A DNA stretch of 55,638 nt, from positions 1 through 55,638 of the forward strand of contig JAKURX010000003.1 of the NCBI GenBank assembly GCA_022451505.1, in the 5' to 3' direction. Under the pieces are notes generated by a model that saw nothing but the letters and a program-made list of their open reading frames with translations, did no database searches and was not told the DNA's origin. This DNA comes from Acidimicrobiales bacterium. Its GTDB lineage: Bacteria; Actinomycetota; Acidimicrobiia; Acidimicrobiales; MedAcidi-G1. Numbering within the stretch: position 1 is the first letter of the stretch; every line of letters begins with the position of its first letter. The position numbers were made by a program, and so were the translations under genes. This document shows positions 1 to 7,868 of the stretch, piece by piece.

Positions 1-951
1 TTCCTTAAGAGCTTGTTGCCCGACTGCAAGACCGAGTACTGCTATGTAGTCATCCACGATCACCGCTCCGGCTATGCCGGTACCCACATGGTCATGTGGG
101 GTCTCGATCAGAAGGCCCGCCAGTGGGGGGTGCGGCGGGTTTACGGGGTGGCCGTCACCGGCTACGACCTAGATGCCTCAGGTTCGGTGGTCGCCGTAGA
201 GACCACGGCGGGGCGCATCGAGACCGACCAGGTGGTCGTGGGCGCCGGGGCGTGGACGCCCCAGCATTGGGCGTGGCTGGGCGGGCCGTCCGTCCTGGAC
301 GTTACCTACCCCGACGGCCACCTCGAGACGGGCATGGACATGTGGACCTACTGGCGCCTCTTAGAGGGCGAGGTCTTCCTTCCCCCGGGAGTCGACTACC
401 GCACCGCCGACGGTAAGGACGGCCCCGTCCTCCACGTCGAGCTGATGAACACGCCCGTCCACGGCGACGACGGCGAGGTGATCCAGGACTACGTGTACAC
501 CTACACCCGTTATGCCGCTGAGCGGGTGGGGGCGCCAGGGCTCCAGGGCGGGACCATTCCGGTCAACATGGGCCCCGAGGCAAACGCCGACCCGTATGGT
601 CACCTCAACGACGACTACCAGGCCGATGATTGGTTCGCCGAGTACTACTGCCGGACACTCGGGATGCTCTTCGAGCGCTTTGAGGACCTGCTGCCACACT
701 TCAAACAGCGCCGCAACGGCGGGATCGGCGCCTTCACCCCCGACAACGTGCCCATCTTCGACCACCTGGCCGACAATGCCTTCGTCATCGCCGACTCGAA
801 CCATGGCTTCAAGATGATCGGTGTGGGCCGGCTCACGGCGTCGATGCTGGTCCACGGGGAGAAGCCCGAAGAACTGCGGCCGTTCACGCTCGGCCGCTAC
901 GCCGACGGCACCACGTTCGGCGACCGGAACTCCAACTCCCCCTGGGTTTAG
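1..951 (+). CDS. FAD-dependent amine/amino-acid oxidase (DAO family), 5'-truncated by window edge
   Basis: The reading frame is open from base 1 and ends at a TAG at 949-951, giving 316 residues of a longer protein. The N-terminal Rossmann GxGxxG segment must lie outside the window; an apparent TTG start at 13 is not convincing. What remains is the substrate domain and the C-terminal FAD-closing segment of the DAO fold: a 'VVGAGAWT' strand near residue 80, and at the end the stretch 'FTPDNVPIFDHL' followed by 'IADSNHGFKMIGVG', where these enzymes contact the isoalloxazine and ribityl chain. Members oxidise sarcosine, dimethylglycine, D-amino acids or glycine-like substrates to imines, producing H2O2 or reducing a quinone. 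The aromatic-rich middle does not let me choose a substrate. It is one of four DAO-fold genes in the window. The fold is secure and the substrate unknown. Confidence 0.85.
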   Translation, partial: FLKSLLPDCKTEYCYVVIHDHRSGYAGTHMVMWGLDQKARQWGVRRVYGVAVTGYDLDASGSVVAVETTAGRIETDQVVVGAGAWTPQHWAWLGGPSVLDVTYPDGHLETGMDMWTYWRLLEGEVFLPPGVDYRTADGKDGPVLHVELMNTPVHGDDGEVIQDYVYTYTRYAAERVGAPGLQGGTIPVNMGPEANADPYGHLNDDYQADDWFAEYYCRTLGMLFERFEDLLPHFKQRRNGGIGAFTPDNVPIFDHLADNAFVIADSNHGFKMIGVGRLTASMLVHGEKPEELRPFTLGRYADGTTFGDRNSNSPWV

Positions 952-1026
952 GACCCCGAGGGTCGGCCCTCAGCGACTGCCTTCAGGGCATCCAGCTACG
1001 GAAGTCGGTGTTCCGAGGGGCTCGCC

Positions 1027-1032
1027 TACCAT
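1027..1032 (+). promoter_or_regulatory. Leaderless -10 box TACCAT
   Basis: TACCAT is followed by exactly six bases (GCGCCA) and then the GTG start at 1039. No Shine-Dalgarno sequence sits in the normal window. This TANNNT-N6-start geometry is the classical actinobacterial leaderless promoter and supports the GTG start of the FAD-linked oxidase. Confidence 0.5.
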
Positions 1033-1038
1033 GCGCCA

Positions 1039-2493
1039 GTGTCCGACGACCTACCCACCGACCAGCTGGTGGCGCTGGCCGACGAGCTGCGCGACCTCCT
1101 GGGTCCTGGCGGCTGGCTGGACCCGGCGGACGCCCCCCAGCTGACCGTCGACTACCGGGGCGCCTATTCCGGCGTTCCAGTCCTCATCGCACGCCCCGAC
1201 ACGGTGGAAGACGTACGAGACGTCGTCCGGGCCTGCGCGGCGGCCGGGGTAGCCGTCGTCACCCAGGGTGGCCACACCTCGCTGTCCGGCGGTTCGGTCC
1301 CCACCGACTACCGACCGTCGGTACTGCTGTCGACCTCACGCCTGAACCGGATCACCTCGGTGGACCCGGCCCGGTTCACCATCACCGTCGAGGCGGGGTG
1401 CACCATCGAACAGGTCCAGCAGGCCGCCGCCGCGGTGGACCGGCATTTAGGCATGGACTGGGGTGCCCGAGGCACGGCCACCGTAGGGGGAGCCATCTCC
1501 ACCAACGCCGGAGGGCTGAATGTCCTGCGGTATGGCCCGGCCCGGGACAGCGTGCTGGGTCTGGAGGCGGTGCTCGCCGACGGTGAGGTGTTCGACGGGC
1601 TGCGGGCCCTTCGGAAGGACAACACCGGCTACGACCTCAAGCACCTGTTCATCGGCGGTGAGGGCACTCTGGGGGTAGTGACCCGCGCCATCCTCAAGCT
1701 CTTCCCCCGACAGGACCACCACAGAACCCTCTTCGCGGCGCTGGCCGACCTCGACCATGTCAACGACCTCTACGCCCAAGCCTGTGCGCTGGACCACGGT
1801 GGCCTAACGGCGTTCGAGCTGGTCCCAGAGAGCGGCGTAGCCGGTGCCGTCGAGGTCCTGGGCGTCATCCGACCACTCGAGACCCAGGCCGAGTGGTATC
1901 TGCTGGCCCGGTTCAGCGGCAGCAGACCGGTTGATGAAACCGCCCTGACCTTCCTGTCCGCAGCCGTCGCGGCCGGTCTGATCCTGGACGCAGTGGTTGC
2001 CGACACGGCGGCCCAGGAGGAGAACCTGTGGTTGCTGCGCGACGAACTCCCGCCCGAGACGCTCTTCGACGCCAAGGGAGCCAAGTTCGACGCCGCGGTC
2101 CCCATCGACCGGGTGGCTGAGTTCCAGCGGCGGGCCGAAGTCATCGCCCACGACCTATGCGGGCCAGAAACCGTGGTCTTCTCCTTCGGGCACCTGGGCG
2201 ATGGGAATCTCCACATGTACGTGCTCGAGTCCCTGGAGAGGGGCAGCCGGCTCGAACCCGACCTGATCGTCGAGGCAACCCGCGCCATTGACTGTCTCCT
2301 CTGGGAAATGGGAGGGACGGTCAGCGCCGAACATGGTGTCGGCCAGGACCTCCTGGGCCGAGTGGCCGGCCAGAAGTCGACCGTAGAACTGGACATGATG
2401 CGGAGAGTCAAGGAGGCCCTGGACCCCGACGACCTGTTCAACCCGGGCCGGGGCGCCCACTCGGCACCGCTGTGGAAGGAAGGATCCGGATGA
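1039..2493 (+). CDS. FAD-binding oxidoreductase, GlcD / D-2-hydroxyacid dehydrogenase type
   Basis: This is a 484-residue enzyme of the PCMH-type (VAO) flavoprotein family, with an N-terminal FAD-binding domain (about residues 50-230) and a C-terminal FAD-oxidase-C domain. FAD-domain marks are 'VVTQGGHTSLSGGSVP' near residue 75 and 'GGAISTNAGGLNVLRYG' near 155. C-terminal marks are 'FGHLGDGNLHMYV', 'SAEHGVGQ' and the closing 'LDPDDLFNPGRG', typical of glycolate oxidase GlcD, D-lactate dehydrogenase and D-2-hydroxyglutarate dehydrogenase. These enzymes oxidise D-2-hydroxy acids to 2-oxo acids and pass electrons to a quinone, ETF or cytochrome c. There is no membrane segment and no GlcE/GlcF partner next to it, so single-subunit D-lactate or D-2-hydroxyglutarate-type activity is more likely than a GlcDEF complex. 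GTG start with a leaderless -10 box. It converges on the SDR at 2534. Family firm, substrate open. Confidence 0.88.
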   Translation: MSDDLPTDQLVALADELRDLLGPGGWLDPADAPQLTVDYRGAYSGVPVLIARPDTVEDVRDVVRACAAAGVAVVTQGGHTSLSGGSVPTDYRPSVLLSTSRLNRITSVDPARFTITVEAGCTIEQVQQAAAAVDRHLGMDWGARGTATVGGAISTNAGGLNVLRYGPARDSVLGLEAVLADGEVFDGLRALRKDNTGYDLKHLFIGGEGTLGVVTRAILKLFPRQDHHRTLFAALADLDHVNDLYAQACALDHGGLTAFELVPESGVAGAVEVLGVIRPLETQAEWYLLARFSGSRPVDETALTFLSAAVAAGLILDAVVADTAAQEENLWLLRDELPPETLFDAKGAKFDAAVPIDRVAEFQRRAEVIAHDLCGPETVVFSFGHLGDGNLHMYVLESLERGSRLEPDLIVEATRAIDCLLWEMGGTVSAEHGVGQDLLGRVAGQKSTVELDMMRRVKEALDPDDLFNPGRGAHSAPLWKEGSG

Positions 2494-2533
2494 CCGCGCG
2501 CCAACGGTGGCTGACTGCTGTAGCTAAAAGCGG

Positions 2534-3274
2534 TCAGGAGGCAGAAAGCGAGCCACCCTCCACGGGCAGTCCCGTGCCGCTGATGTAGTTGGCCGTCTCC
2601 GAGCACAAGAAGGCCACAACCCGGCCGAAGTCAGCCGGATCACCGATCCGGCCCATGGGATGGGAGGCGGCCACCGCGTCCAGGTCCTGGTATATCTCCT
2701 TAAGGCGGCCGGTGGCGTGCAGTCCCGGTTGGACCGAGTTAACCGTCACGCCATCCCGGGCCACCTCGGTGGCCGTGGTCTTCAGGAAGCCAGTCAGGCC
2801 GGCCCGGGCCGTGTTGGACAGCATCAGCGTCGCTGACGGCTCGCGGACAGTGGCCGACGTGATAGCCACCACGCGGCCCCAGCCCCGCTCCCTCATGGGA
2901 GGAATAAGGGCCTTGCACATGCGCACGTGGGCCAACAGGTTCAACTGCAGGGCCGCCGGGTACAGGTCTAGGTCGGTGGACTCGAAGGTGCCAGGCGGGG
3001 GACCACCGGCATTAGCCACCAGGATGTCGACGAAGCCGAGCACCTCGACGGCCTCGGCCAGCATGGCGTCCACGGAGGCGTCGTCGGAAAGGTCGGCGGT
3101 GAGGGTGACCGGATCTCCGTCCACCGTGGAGGCCGCGGCGGCCAACCGCTCAGCCGATCGGGATACCAGGGCTACCCGCACCCCCTCGGCGGCCAGGGCA
3201 CGGGCCGAGGCCAGCCCCAGGCCGCTCGATGCGCCAGTGACCAGCGCCGTCCGTCCTTCGATCCCGAGGTCCAC
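2534..3274 (-). CDS. Short-chain dehydrogenase/reductase with altered catalytic motif
   Basis: This 246-residue protein is a classical-size SDR. The NAD(P)-binding motif TGASSGLG is at residues 13-20 and the NAG(G) motif at 88-91. The fold continues to a standard C-terminus ('ISGTGLPVEGG'). The catalytic region is abnormal: Ser140 is present ('AITSAT'), but the expected YxxxK is replaced by Ser153-Asn-Thr-Ala-Arg157 ('LSNTARAG'), so both the acid-base Tyr and the Lys are missing. A subgroup of SDRs annotated as FabG-like reductases carries such an 'LSN..R' variant, and their reactions are mostly undefined. It may use another proton donor or be non-catalytic. The ATG start has a good GGAGGAGGGG Shine-Dalgarno. 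It is divergent from the small membrane protein/ThDP gene pair and may act on their product. Fold firm, activity uncertain. Confidence 0.85.
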   Translation of the reverse strand: MDLGIEGRTALVTGASSGLGLASARALAAEGVRVALVSRSAERLAAAASTVDGDPVTLTADLSDDASVDAMLAEAVEVLGFVDILVANAGGPPPGTFESTDLDLYPAALQLNLLAHVRMCKALIPPMRERGWGRVVAITSATVREPSATLMLSNTARAGLTGFLKTTATEVARDGVTVNSVQPGLHATGRLKEIYQDLDAVAASHPMGRIGDPADFGRVVAFLCSETANYISGTGLPVEGGSLSAS

Positions 3275-3388
3275 GGCGGGCCCCTCCTCCGGGCCGTGCG
3301 GTCCCCGACACCGGACCGTCGGGCGGACGGTAGTTCCCCGACGCTCCGGCGTCGCCGTCCGGGAGGGTCAACTGGCAGGCTGTGGCCC

Positions 3389-3562
3389 GTGCACATTGAC
3401 AGCGAGGCCCTGACCTGGTGGCTATTCCTGGCCTCTGCCGTGGTGTTCGTGTTGGCGTCGATCCGAGCCGGTGACTTGTTGTTTACCGTTGGCTCGGTTC
3501 TCTTCCTTGCCGCCTGCGTGGTGTTCCTTGTCGGGCGTGGGCGCCCGACCGGCGACCGGTGA
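3389..3562 (+). CDS. Small two-helix membrane protein, unknown function
   Basis: I read a 57-residue protein from a GTG at 3389. It has two hydrophobic helices (about residues 8-24, 'WWLFLASAVVFVLASI', and 29-47, 'LLFTVGSVLFLAACVVFLVG') and a short basic tail. Longer in-frame starts (from 3296) only add an Arg/Pro-rich stretch that looks like translated promoter DNA. A CAGGCT box seven bases before the GTG fits the leaderless pattern seen elsewhere in the window. The stop codon overlaps the GTG of the ThDP enzyme by four bases (GTGA), so the two are translationally coupled. I do not recognise a family. It could anchor or stabilise the downstream enzyme, or be unrelated. Confidence 0.55.
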   Translation: MHIDSEALTWWLFLASAVVFVLASIRAGDLLFTVGSVLFLAACVVFLVGRGRPTGDR

Positions 3563-5235
3563 CCGACACCAGCCAGAATGGCGGGCGGCTACTGGTCGAC
3601 TGCTTGCTGGCCCAGGGCGTCGACACGGCCTTCGGGGTGCCAGGTGAGAGTTACCTGGCCGTGCTGGACGCCCTGCACGACGTCGGGGACCGCCTCCGGT
3701 TCGTGGCCTGTCGCCACGAAGGCGGCGCGGCCTACATGTCCGAAGCTTGGGCCCGGCTCACCGGACGAACCGGCATCTGCTTCGTGACCCGCGGCCCGGG
3801 TGCCGCCAACGCCTCGGTAGGGATCCACACCGCCGACCAGAGCTCCACGCCCCTCGTTCTGTTCGTCGGCCAGGTGGGGCGTAGCCACCGGGGCCTGGAG
3901 GCCTTCCAGGAAGTCGAATACACGTCGTTCTTCGACGACCTGGCCAAGTGGGTCGTCGAGGTCGACGACCCCGACGACCTTCCGCGGGTAGTCGAGGCGG
4001 CATTCACCGTTGCCCAGGCCGACCGGCCGGGTCCTGTCGTCGTGGCACTCCCTGAGGACATGCTGCGCGAGGCGGCTACAGCCGGACCCAGACCGCCGGT
4101 GGAGGTGATCGAGCGAGATCCGCCCCTGGCCGACATGACCGCTGTAGGGGACCTCCTGTCTGATGCCGAGCGGCCCGTTCTACTAGTGGGTGGAGGGGGT
4201 TGGACGGCGGACGGGCGCGAGTCACTGTCCGCCTTCGCCCGCCGCGCCGATCTGCCGGTCGTGGTGTCGTTCCGCCGCCACGACCTGTTCGACAACACCG
4301 ATGAGCACTACTGCGGTGAGGCCGGGGTGGGGATGCCACCGGCTGTCCGGGAGACGCTGGCCCGGGCCGACATGGTGCTGGCTCTGAACTGCCGGTTCGG
4401 CGAGATGACCACAGGCGGCTACACGCTATTTGGGACCGACGGCACGGATGCCGGACAGCGCATCGCCCATATTCACGCCTCGGCGTTCGAGTTCGGCAAG
4501 GTGGTCCGAGCCGAGGTACCCGTCCACGCCGGTCCTAACGCCGCCGCCCGGGCCCTAGCCGCCATGCCGGTGGACAGTTCCCGGTGGGTGGGGTGGCGGT
4601 CTGATCGGCGGGACGCCTTTTTGGCCACCCTGGATTGCCCACCGCAGCTTGGCGACCTAGATCTCGGAGAGGTGACGGCCTGGCTACGGGACCGCCTACC
4701 GGACGACGTGGTGGTGACCAACGGGGCTGGCAACTTCTCGGTGTGGCCCAACAAGTTTCTGCTCTACGGACCTGGGGCTCGGCTCCTGGCCCCCCAGAAC
4801 GGCACCATGGGCTACGGCCTTCCGGCAGCCGTCGCCGCCAAGGTGGTCGACCCGGACCGGACCGTCGTCTGCTTCGCCGGGGACGGCGACGTCCAGATGA
4901 CGTTCCCGGAACTGGGGACGGCCGTCCAGGCAGGCGCCCTGCCGGTGGTTCTGGTCGTGGACAACTCCTCGTGGGGCACCATCCGGATGCACCAGGAATT
5001 CCACCATCCGGGTCGCGTTTCGGCCACTGATCTCGTGAATCCCGACTTCGTTGCCCTGGCCAACGCCTACGGCATGCACGCCGAACGGGTCGACCGGACC
5101 GACCAGTTCGCACCAGCCTTCGAGCGGGCGCTGGCCTCGGTCACCGGCGCCCTCCTGCACCTGGTGACAACTGCCGAGCAGCTCACCCCCCGCCTTACGG
5201 TCCAGGACGCACGCCGCGCCGACGGACGGGAATGA
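3559..5235 (+). CDS. Thiamine-diphosphate-binding enzyme, acetolactate synthase / 2-hydroxyacyl lyase-like
   Basis: This 558-residue protein has the three-domain ThDP fold of the acetolactate synthase superfamily. The N-terminal PYR domain contains 'GVPGESYLAVLD' and the catalytic Glu54 in 'RHEGGAAYM' (the residue that activates the ThDP N1'). The 'TRGPGAANA' strand follows. The C-terminal PP domain begins near residue 395 and carries the GDG...N magnesium/diphosphate motif starting at about residue 440 and ending in 'VVDN'. Family members condense or cleave 2-oxo or 2-hydroxy compounds (acetolactate synthase, oxalyl-CoA decarboxylase, 2-hydroxyacyl-CoA lyase, benzoylformate decarboxylase). 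No regulatory IlvN subunit follows, so biosynthetic acetolactate synthase is unlikely. The next gene, only 7 bases on, is a PhyH-type hydroxylase. In animals a PhyH enzyme and a ThDP lyase act in sequence in alpha-oxidation, so a hydroxylate-then-cleave job is a reasonable guess. Confidence 0.85.
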   Translation: MTDTSQNGGRLLVDCLLAQGVDTAFGVPGESYLAVLDALHDVGDRLRFVACRHEGGAAYMSEAWARLTGRTGICFVTRGPGAANASVGIHTADQSSTPLVLFVGQVGRSHRGLEAFQEVEYTSFFDDLAKWVVEVDDPDDLPRVVEAAFTVAQADRPGPVVVALPEDMLREAATAGPRPPVEVIERDPPLADMTAVGDLLSDAERPVLLVGGGGWTADGRESLSAFARRADLPVVVSFRRHDLFDNTDEHYCGEAGVGMPPAVRETLARADMVLALNCRFGEMTTGGYTLFGTDGTDAGQRIAHIHASAFEFGKVVRAEVPVHAGPNAAARALAAMPVDSSRWVGWRSDRRDAFLATLDCPPQLGDLDLGEVTAWLRDRLPDDVVVTNGAGNFSVWPNKFLLYGPGARLLAPQNGTMGYGLPAAVAAKVVDPDRTVVCFAGDGDVQMTFPELGTAVQAGALPVVLVVDNSSWGTIRMHQEFHHPGRVSATDLVNPDFVALANAYGMHAERVDRTDQFAPAFERALASVTGALLHLVTTAEQLTPRLTVQDARRADGRE

Positions 5236-5242
5236 TCGGGCC

Positions 5243-6100
5243 ATGGATCTCGAACCCCTGCGTCGCTTCCCGGCTACTGCCCCGGTGACCGACATGCTCG
5301 AGGCGTTCGACGCTGACGGTGGGCTGATCGTCGAGGAGATGGTCGGACAACCTGTCATCGATGCCATCAGGGAGGCGGCTGACCTCCACGGCGAGGGTGT
5401 TGTACCGGGGTCGGCCGACCAGGGCATGGGGGAGGAGGGGGCGTTCTTCGTCGGAAAGAACACCAAACGCTTTTCGAGCCTGGGTCTACTCACCGACGCC
5501 TTCTTCGACCTCTTGGAGAATGAGGTCTACACGGCGCTGGCCGATGCCGTGCTGTTGCCCAACTGCGGTTCCTATTGGATGAACACTTCCCAGGTTATGT
5601 ACATCGGCCCCGGCGAGGCCGCCCAGGTTCTGCACCGGGACGCCGACAACTGGTTCCAGCACATGGCGCCGACGTGGCCCGACACGCCCGAGGTGACGAT
5701 CAGCGCCATGATCGGGTTGGAGGAGGTGACCGAGGAGCTAGGAGCCACGAGGTGCGTGCCCGGGAGCCACCGCTGGCCAGAGTTAAACGTCTACGAGTTC
5801 GACGTCGAGACGGTGCCCGCCGAGTTGGAATCCGGCGACGCCTTCGTCTACTCGGGGAAAGTGCTGCACGGGGGCGGAGCTAACACCACGCCGGGACGGT
5901 GGCGACGAGCTTTGCACTTGAGCTTCGTAGTCGGTTGGCTGACGCCAGAGGAGGCCCATCCGCTCGACCACGTCGACGGGCTGGCCGACCGGTCGCCACG
6001 TGTACAGCGGCTGCTCGGTCAGCGGTCGTACGACCCGCGTCCGCACGTCGGCGGTGGCCTGTGGCTCCGACACGTCCGTCCGCTGGAGGACCAGGCTTGA
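5243..6100 (+). CDS. Phytanoyl-CoA dioxygenase (PhyH) family Fe(II)/2-oxoglutarate oxygenase
   Basis: This is a 285-residue cytoplasmic oxygenase of the PhyH family, which hydroxylates an aliphatic carbon using O2 and 2-oxoglutarate. The double-stranded beta-helix iron ligands are visible: His131-x-Asp133 in 'VLHRDADNW' and the distal His209 in 'SGKVLHGGG', followed by Arg219 or Arg221 as the 2-oxoglutarate carboxylate binder ('TPGRWRRALHLSF'). 'CVPGSHRWPE' near 171-180 is also typical of PhyH. It starts 7 bases after the ThDP enzyme and is probably co-transcribed with it. PhyH proteins act on acyl-CoAs, ectoine, mitomycin-type and many small molecules, so the substrate cannot be assigned from sequence. 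It converges on the tetR gene at 6138. Confidence 0.87.
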   Translation: MDLEPLRRFPATAPVTDMLEAFDADGGLIVEEMVGQPVIDAIREAADLHGEGVVPGSADQGMGEEGAFFVGKNTKRFSSLGLLTDAFFDLLENEVYTALADAVLLPNCGSYWMNTSQVMYIGPGEAAQVLHRDADNWFQHMAPTWPDTPEVTISAMIGLEEVTEELGATRCVPGSHRWPELNVYEFDVETVPAELESGDAFVYSGKVLHGGGANTTPGRWRRALHLSFVVGWLTPEEAHPLDHVDGLADRSPRVQRLLGQRSYDPRPHVGGGLWLRHVRPLEDQA

Positions 6101-6103
6101 TGG

Positions 6104-6119
6104 CCGGTCGCCCGACCGG
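6104..6119. terminator. GC-rich inverted repeat between convergent genes, possible bidirectional terminator
   Basis: CCGGTCG is followed after two bases by its exact complement CGACCGG, between the convergent stops of the PhyH gene (6100) and tetR (6138). There is no T-run on either side, so intrinsic termination is unproven. Confidence 0.3.
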
Positions 6120-6137
6120 ATTCCGTCGAGCGACGGG

Positions 6138-6743
6138 CTAGCCGATCTCGGCTTCGACTGCGTCGGCGACCAAGCGTCGCGTCTCGACGTCGTTGATCAC
6201 CCCGCCGTGGGCTACCTGCTGGATGGCCAAGCCCTCGATGAGGCAGGCCAGCCGCCATGCCGAGTCCCTGGGGTTGACACAGGCGAAGTCCCCGGAGGCG
6301 ACACCGTCGGTGAGGGTGTCAGCGAGAACCTCAATCCACGCCTCGTCCAACTCCATGACCGTCCGTCGGAAGGACTCGGACCGCAGCGCCACCGCCCAGC
6401 CCTCGATCCACAGTCGCCAACTAGGGAAGTCACTGGCTGGAAAGAAATTATCGACCACTATGTCGAGGAGTTCTCTCGGCGTTCCGTCGGTGTTCACCAG
6501 AAGCCGTAAAGCCTCTAGTTCCTTTTCGGCGGCGTGCCGGAACGCGGCGGCTAGGAGTTCATCCTTGGTGTCGAAGTGGTAGTGGACGAGACCGGTCGAG
6601 ATCCCGAGGTGCTTCGCCACGTCGCCCACCCGAGTGGCGGCGATTCCTTGCTTGCGCATCACCGTGCAGGTGGCCTCAAGGATCTGGATCCGACGCTTCT
6701 CCACGGCCGGTCCGGGTTCTTCCGACTTTTCCACCGGCCGCAT
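6138..6743 (-). CDS. TetR/AcrR-family repressor (BetI-like C-terminal domain)
   Basis: This 201-residue regulator has a TetR N-terminal helix-turn-helix (about residues 18-65): 'ILEATCTVMRKQGIAATRVG' leads into the recognition helix region 'LGISTGLVHYHFDTKDELL'. The C-terminal ligand domain, with 'WRLWIEGWAVAL' and 'WRLACLIEGLAIQQV', resembles the TetR_C_6/BetI group, which often senses choline, betaine aldehyde or polyamine-type ligands. The start at 6743 is only 7 bases from a palindromic site (6751-6772) shared with the gap at 11019-11048, so it probably represses itself, the importer genes and the Rieske oxygenase. It is divergent from the ABC ATPase. Family certain, ligand inferred from neighbours (a quaternary amine or polyamine). 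Confidence 0.9.
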   Translation of the reverse strand: MRPVEKSEEPGPAVEKRRIQILEATCTVMRKQGIAATRVGDVAKHLGISTGLVHYHFDTKDELLAAAFRHAAEKELEALRLLVNTDGTPRELLDIVVDNFFPASDFPSWRLWIEGWAVALRSESFRRTVMELDEAWIEVLADTLTDGVASGDFACVNPRDSAWRLACLIEGLAIQQVAHGGVINDVETRRLVADAVEAEIG

Positions 6744-6750
6744 CCTATCG

Positions 6751-6772
6751 ACTGACTGACTGACCCGTCAGT
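6751..6772. promoter_or_regulatory. Putative TetR operator O1
   Basis: The segment contains ACTGAC, six bases, then GTCAGT (6755-6760 and 6767-6772), preceded by two more ACTG units. Aligned with the site at 11022-11045 it shares TGACTGACT..CC.GTCAGT. It lies between the tetR start (6743) and the -10 box (6792-6797) of the divergent ATPase gene, so binding would block both promoters. Confidence 0.7.
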
Positions 6773-6791
6773 TCGTCACAGCCCGAGCCGA

Positions 6792-6797
6792 TACGCT
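6792..6797 (+). promoter_or_regulatory. Leaderless -10 box TACGCT
   Basis: TACGCT is followed by six bases and then the ATG at 6804. There is no ribosome-binding site between them, which indicates a leaderless mRNA for the ABC ATPase. The -35 region falls on the downstream half of operator O1. Confidence 0.5.
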
Positions 6798-6803
6798 GCG
6801 ACG

Positions 6804-7847
6804 ATGGCGGTCGCCACGGGCCACGTGGTCCTCTCCGACCTCGAGAAGCGGTTCGACGACGTGGCCGTGGTCCGGGGCATCGACCTCGACATAGCGCCCG
6901 GCGAGTTCTTCTCCCTCCTCGGGCCGTCGGGATGTGGCAAGACCACAACGCTGCGAATAATCGGGGGCTTCGAACGGCCGGACCGGGGTTCGGTGTGGAT
7001 CGACAGCGAGGAGGTCACCGACCTGGCGCCGGAACACCGGCCGGTTAACACCGTCTTCCAGAGTTACGCGCTTTTCCCCCACCTCACCGTGGAACGCAAC
7101 GTGGCCTTCGGGCTGCGGTTCCAGAAGGCTCCGACCGATGAGGTGGCGACGCGGGTCGCACGGGCGCTGGCCCTGGTCGAGCTCAGTGGCTTGGAGGGCC
7201 GGCGCCCCCACCAGCTTTCCGGAGGGCAGCAGCAGCGCGTCGCTCTGGCCCGGGCCCTGATACTGGAGCCGCGGGTCCTGTTGCTCGACGAGCCGTTGGG
7301 GGCGTTGGACGCCCGTCTCCGCAAGGCCCTTCAAGTCGAGCTGCGCAGCCTCCAGCAGGCGATCGGCATCACCTTCGTGTACGTCACCCACGACCAGGAG
7401 GAGGCGCTGACGATGAGCGACCGCTTGGCCGTGATGGACGAGGGCCGTCTGGTGCAGGTGGGGACCCCTCGGGAGGTCTATGAGGAGCCGATCGACGGCT
7501 CGGTGGCCGATTTCCTGGGCGTGGCCAACCTGCTCGACGTGGAACACCTGGGCGGAGGGAGGATCCAGGTTGGGGGCCGAGTACTTCGGGCGACTGGTGA
7601 CGGACCAGTCGGGCGCTGCCGGGTGGTCATTCGGCCCGAGAGGGTCCGGCTGGTCGAAGGAGAGCCAGACAATGGACTACCCGTTGTAGTGGAGCGGCGG
7701 GTTTTCACCGGCGCCACCACCCAGGTCCACCTCCGAAGCGGGGACCTGGCCTTTCATGCCTTGGTGGCCAATAGCGGCGGGGTGGCAGGCGACGGTGCTA
7801 CCCACGCGGAGATGCCGGTCGACGCCCTCCGCTTGCTGGCCAGTTGA
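6804..7847 (+). CDS. ABC transporter ATP-binding protein, PotA-type (polyamine/opine/betaine class)
   Basis: This 347-residue cytoplasmic ATPase powers a binding-protein-dependent importer. Walker A 'GPSGCGKTT' is near residue 39, the Q-loop 'VFQSYALFPHLTV' near 80, the signature 'LSGGQQQR' near 138, Walker B 'VLLLDEPLGALD' near 158 and the H-loop 'VTHDQEEA' near 194. A C-terminal TOBE regulatory domain (about 270-345) follows, as in PotA/FbpC/UgpC. Its permeases and binding protein are encoded immediately downstream but on the opposite strand (7869-10970), so the importer is assembled from two convergent transcripts. The promoter carries TetR operator O1. PotA-type ATPases serve spermidine, putrescine and other cationic amines, and the Rieske enzyme in the same regulon points to a quaternary amine. 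Confidence 0.93.
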   Translation: MAVATGHVVLSDLEKRFDDVAVVRGIDLDIAPGEFFSLLGPSGCGKTTTLRIIGGFERPDRGSVWIDSEEVTDLAPEHRPVNTVFQSYALFPHLTVERNVAFGLRFQKAPTDEVATRVARALALVELSGLEGRRPHQLSGGQQQRVALARALILEPRVLLLDEPLGALDARLRKALQVELRSLQQAIGITFVYVTHDQEEALTMSDRLAVMDEGRLVQVGTPREVYEEPIDGSVADFLGVANLLDVEHLGGGRIQVGGRVLRATGDGPVGRCRVVIRPERVRLVEGEPDNGLPVVVERRVFTGATTQVHLRSGDLAFHALVANSGGVAGDGATHAEMPVDALRLLAS

Positions 7848-7868
7848 CCGATTCCAGGTCCGTTGGGT

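Noticed and set aside
3559-5235. Biosynthetic acetolactate synthase (IlvB)
   Set aside because: No IlvN or IlvC follows, and the neighbours are catabolic oxidoreductases and a PhyH oxygenase.
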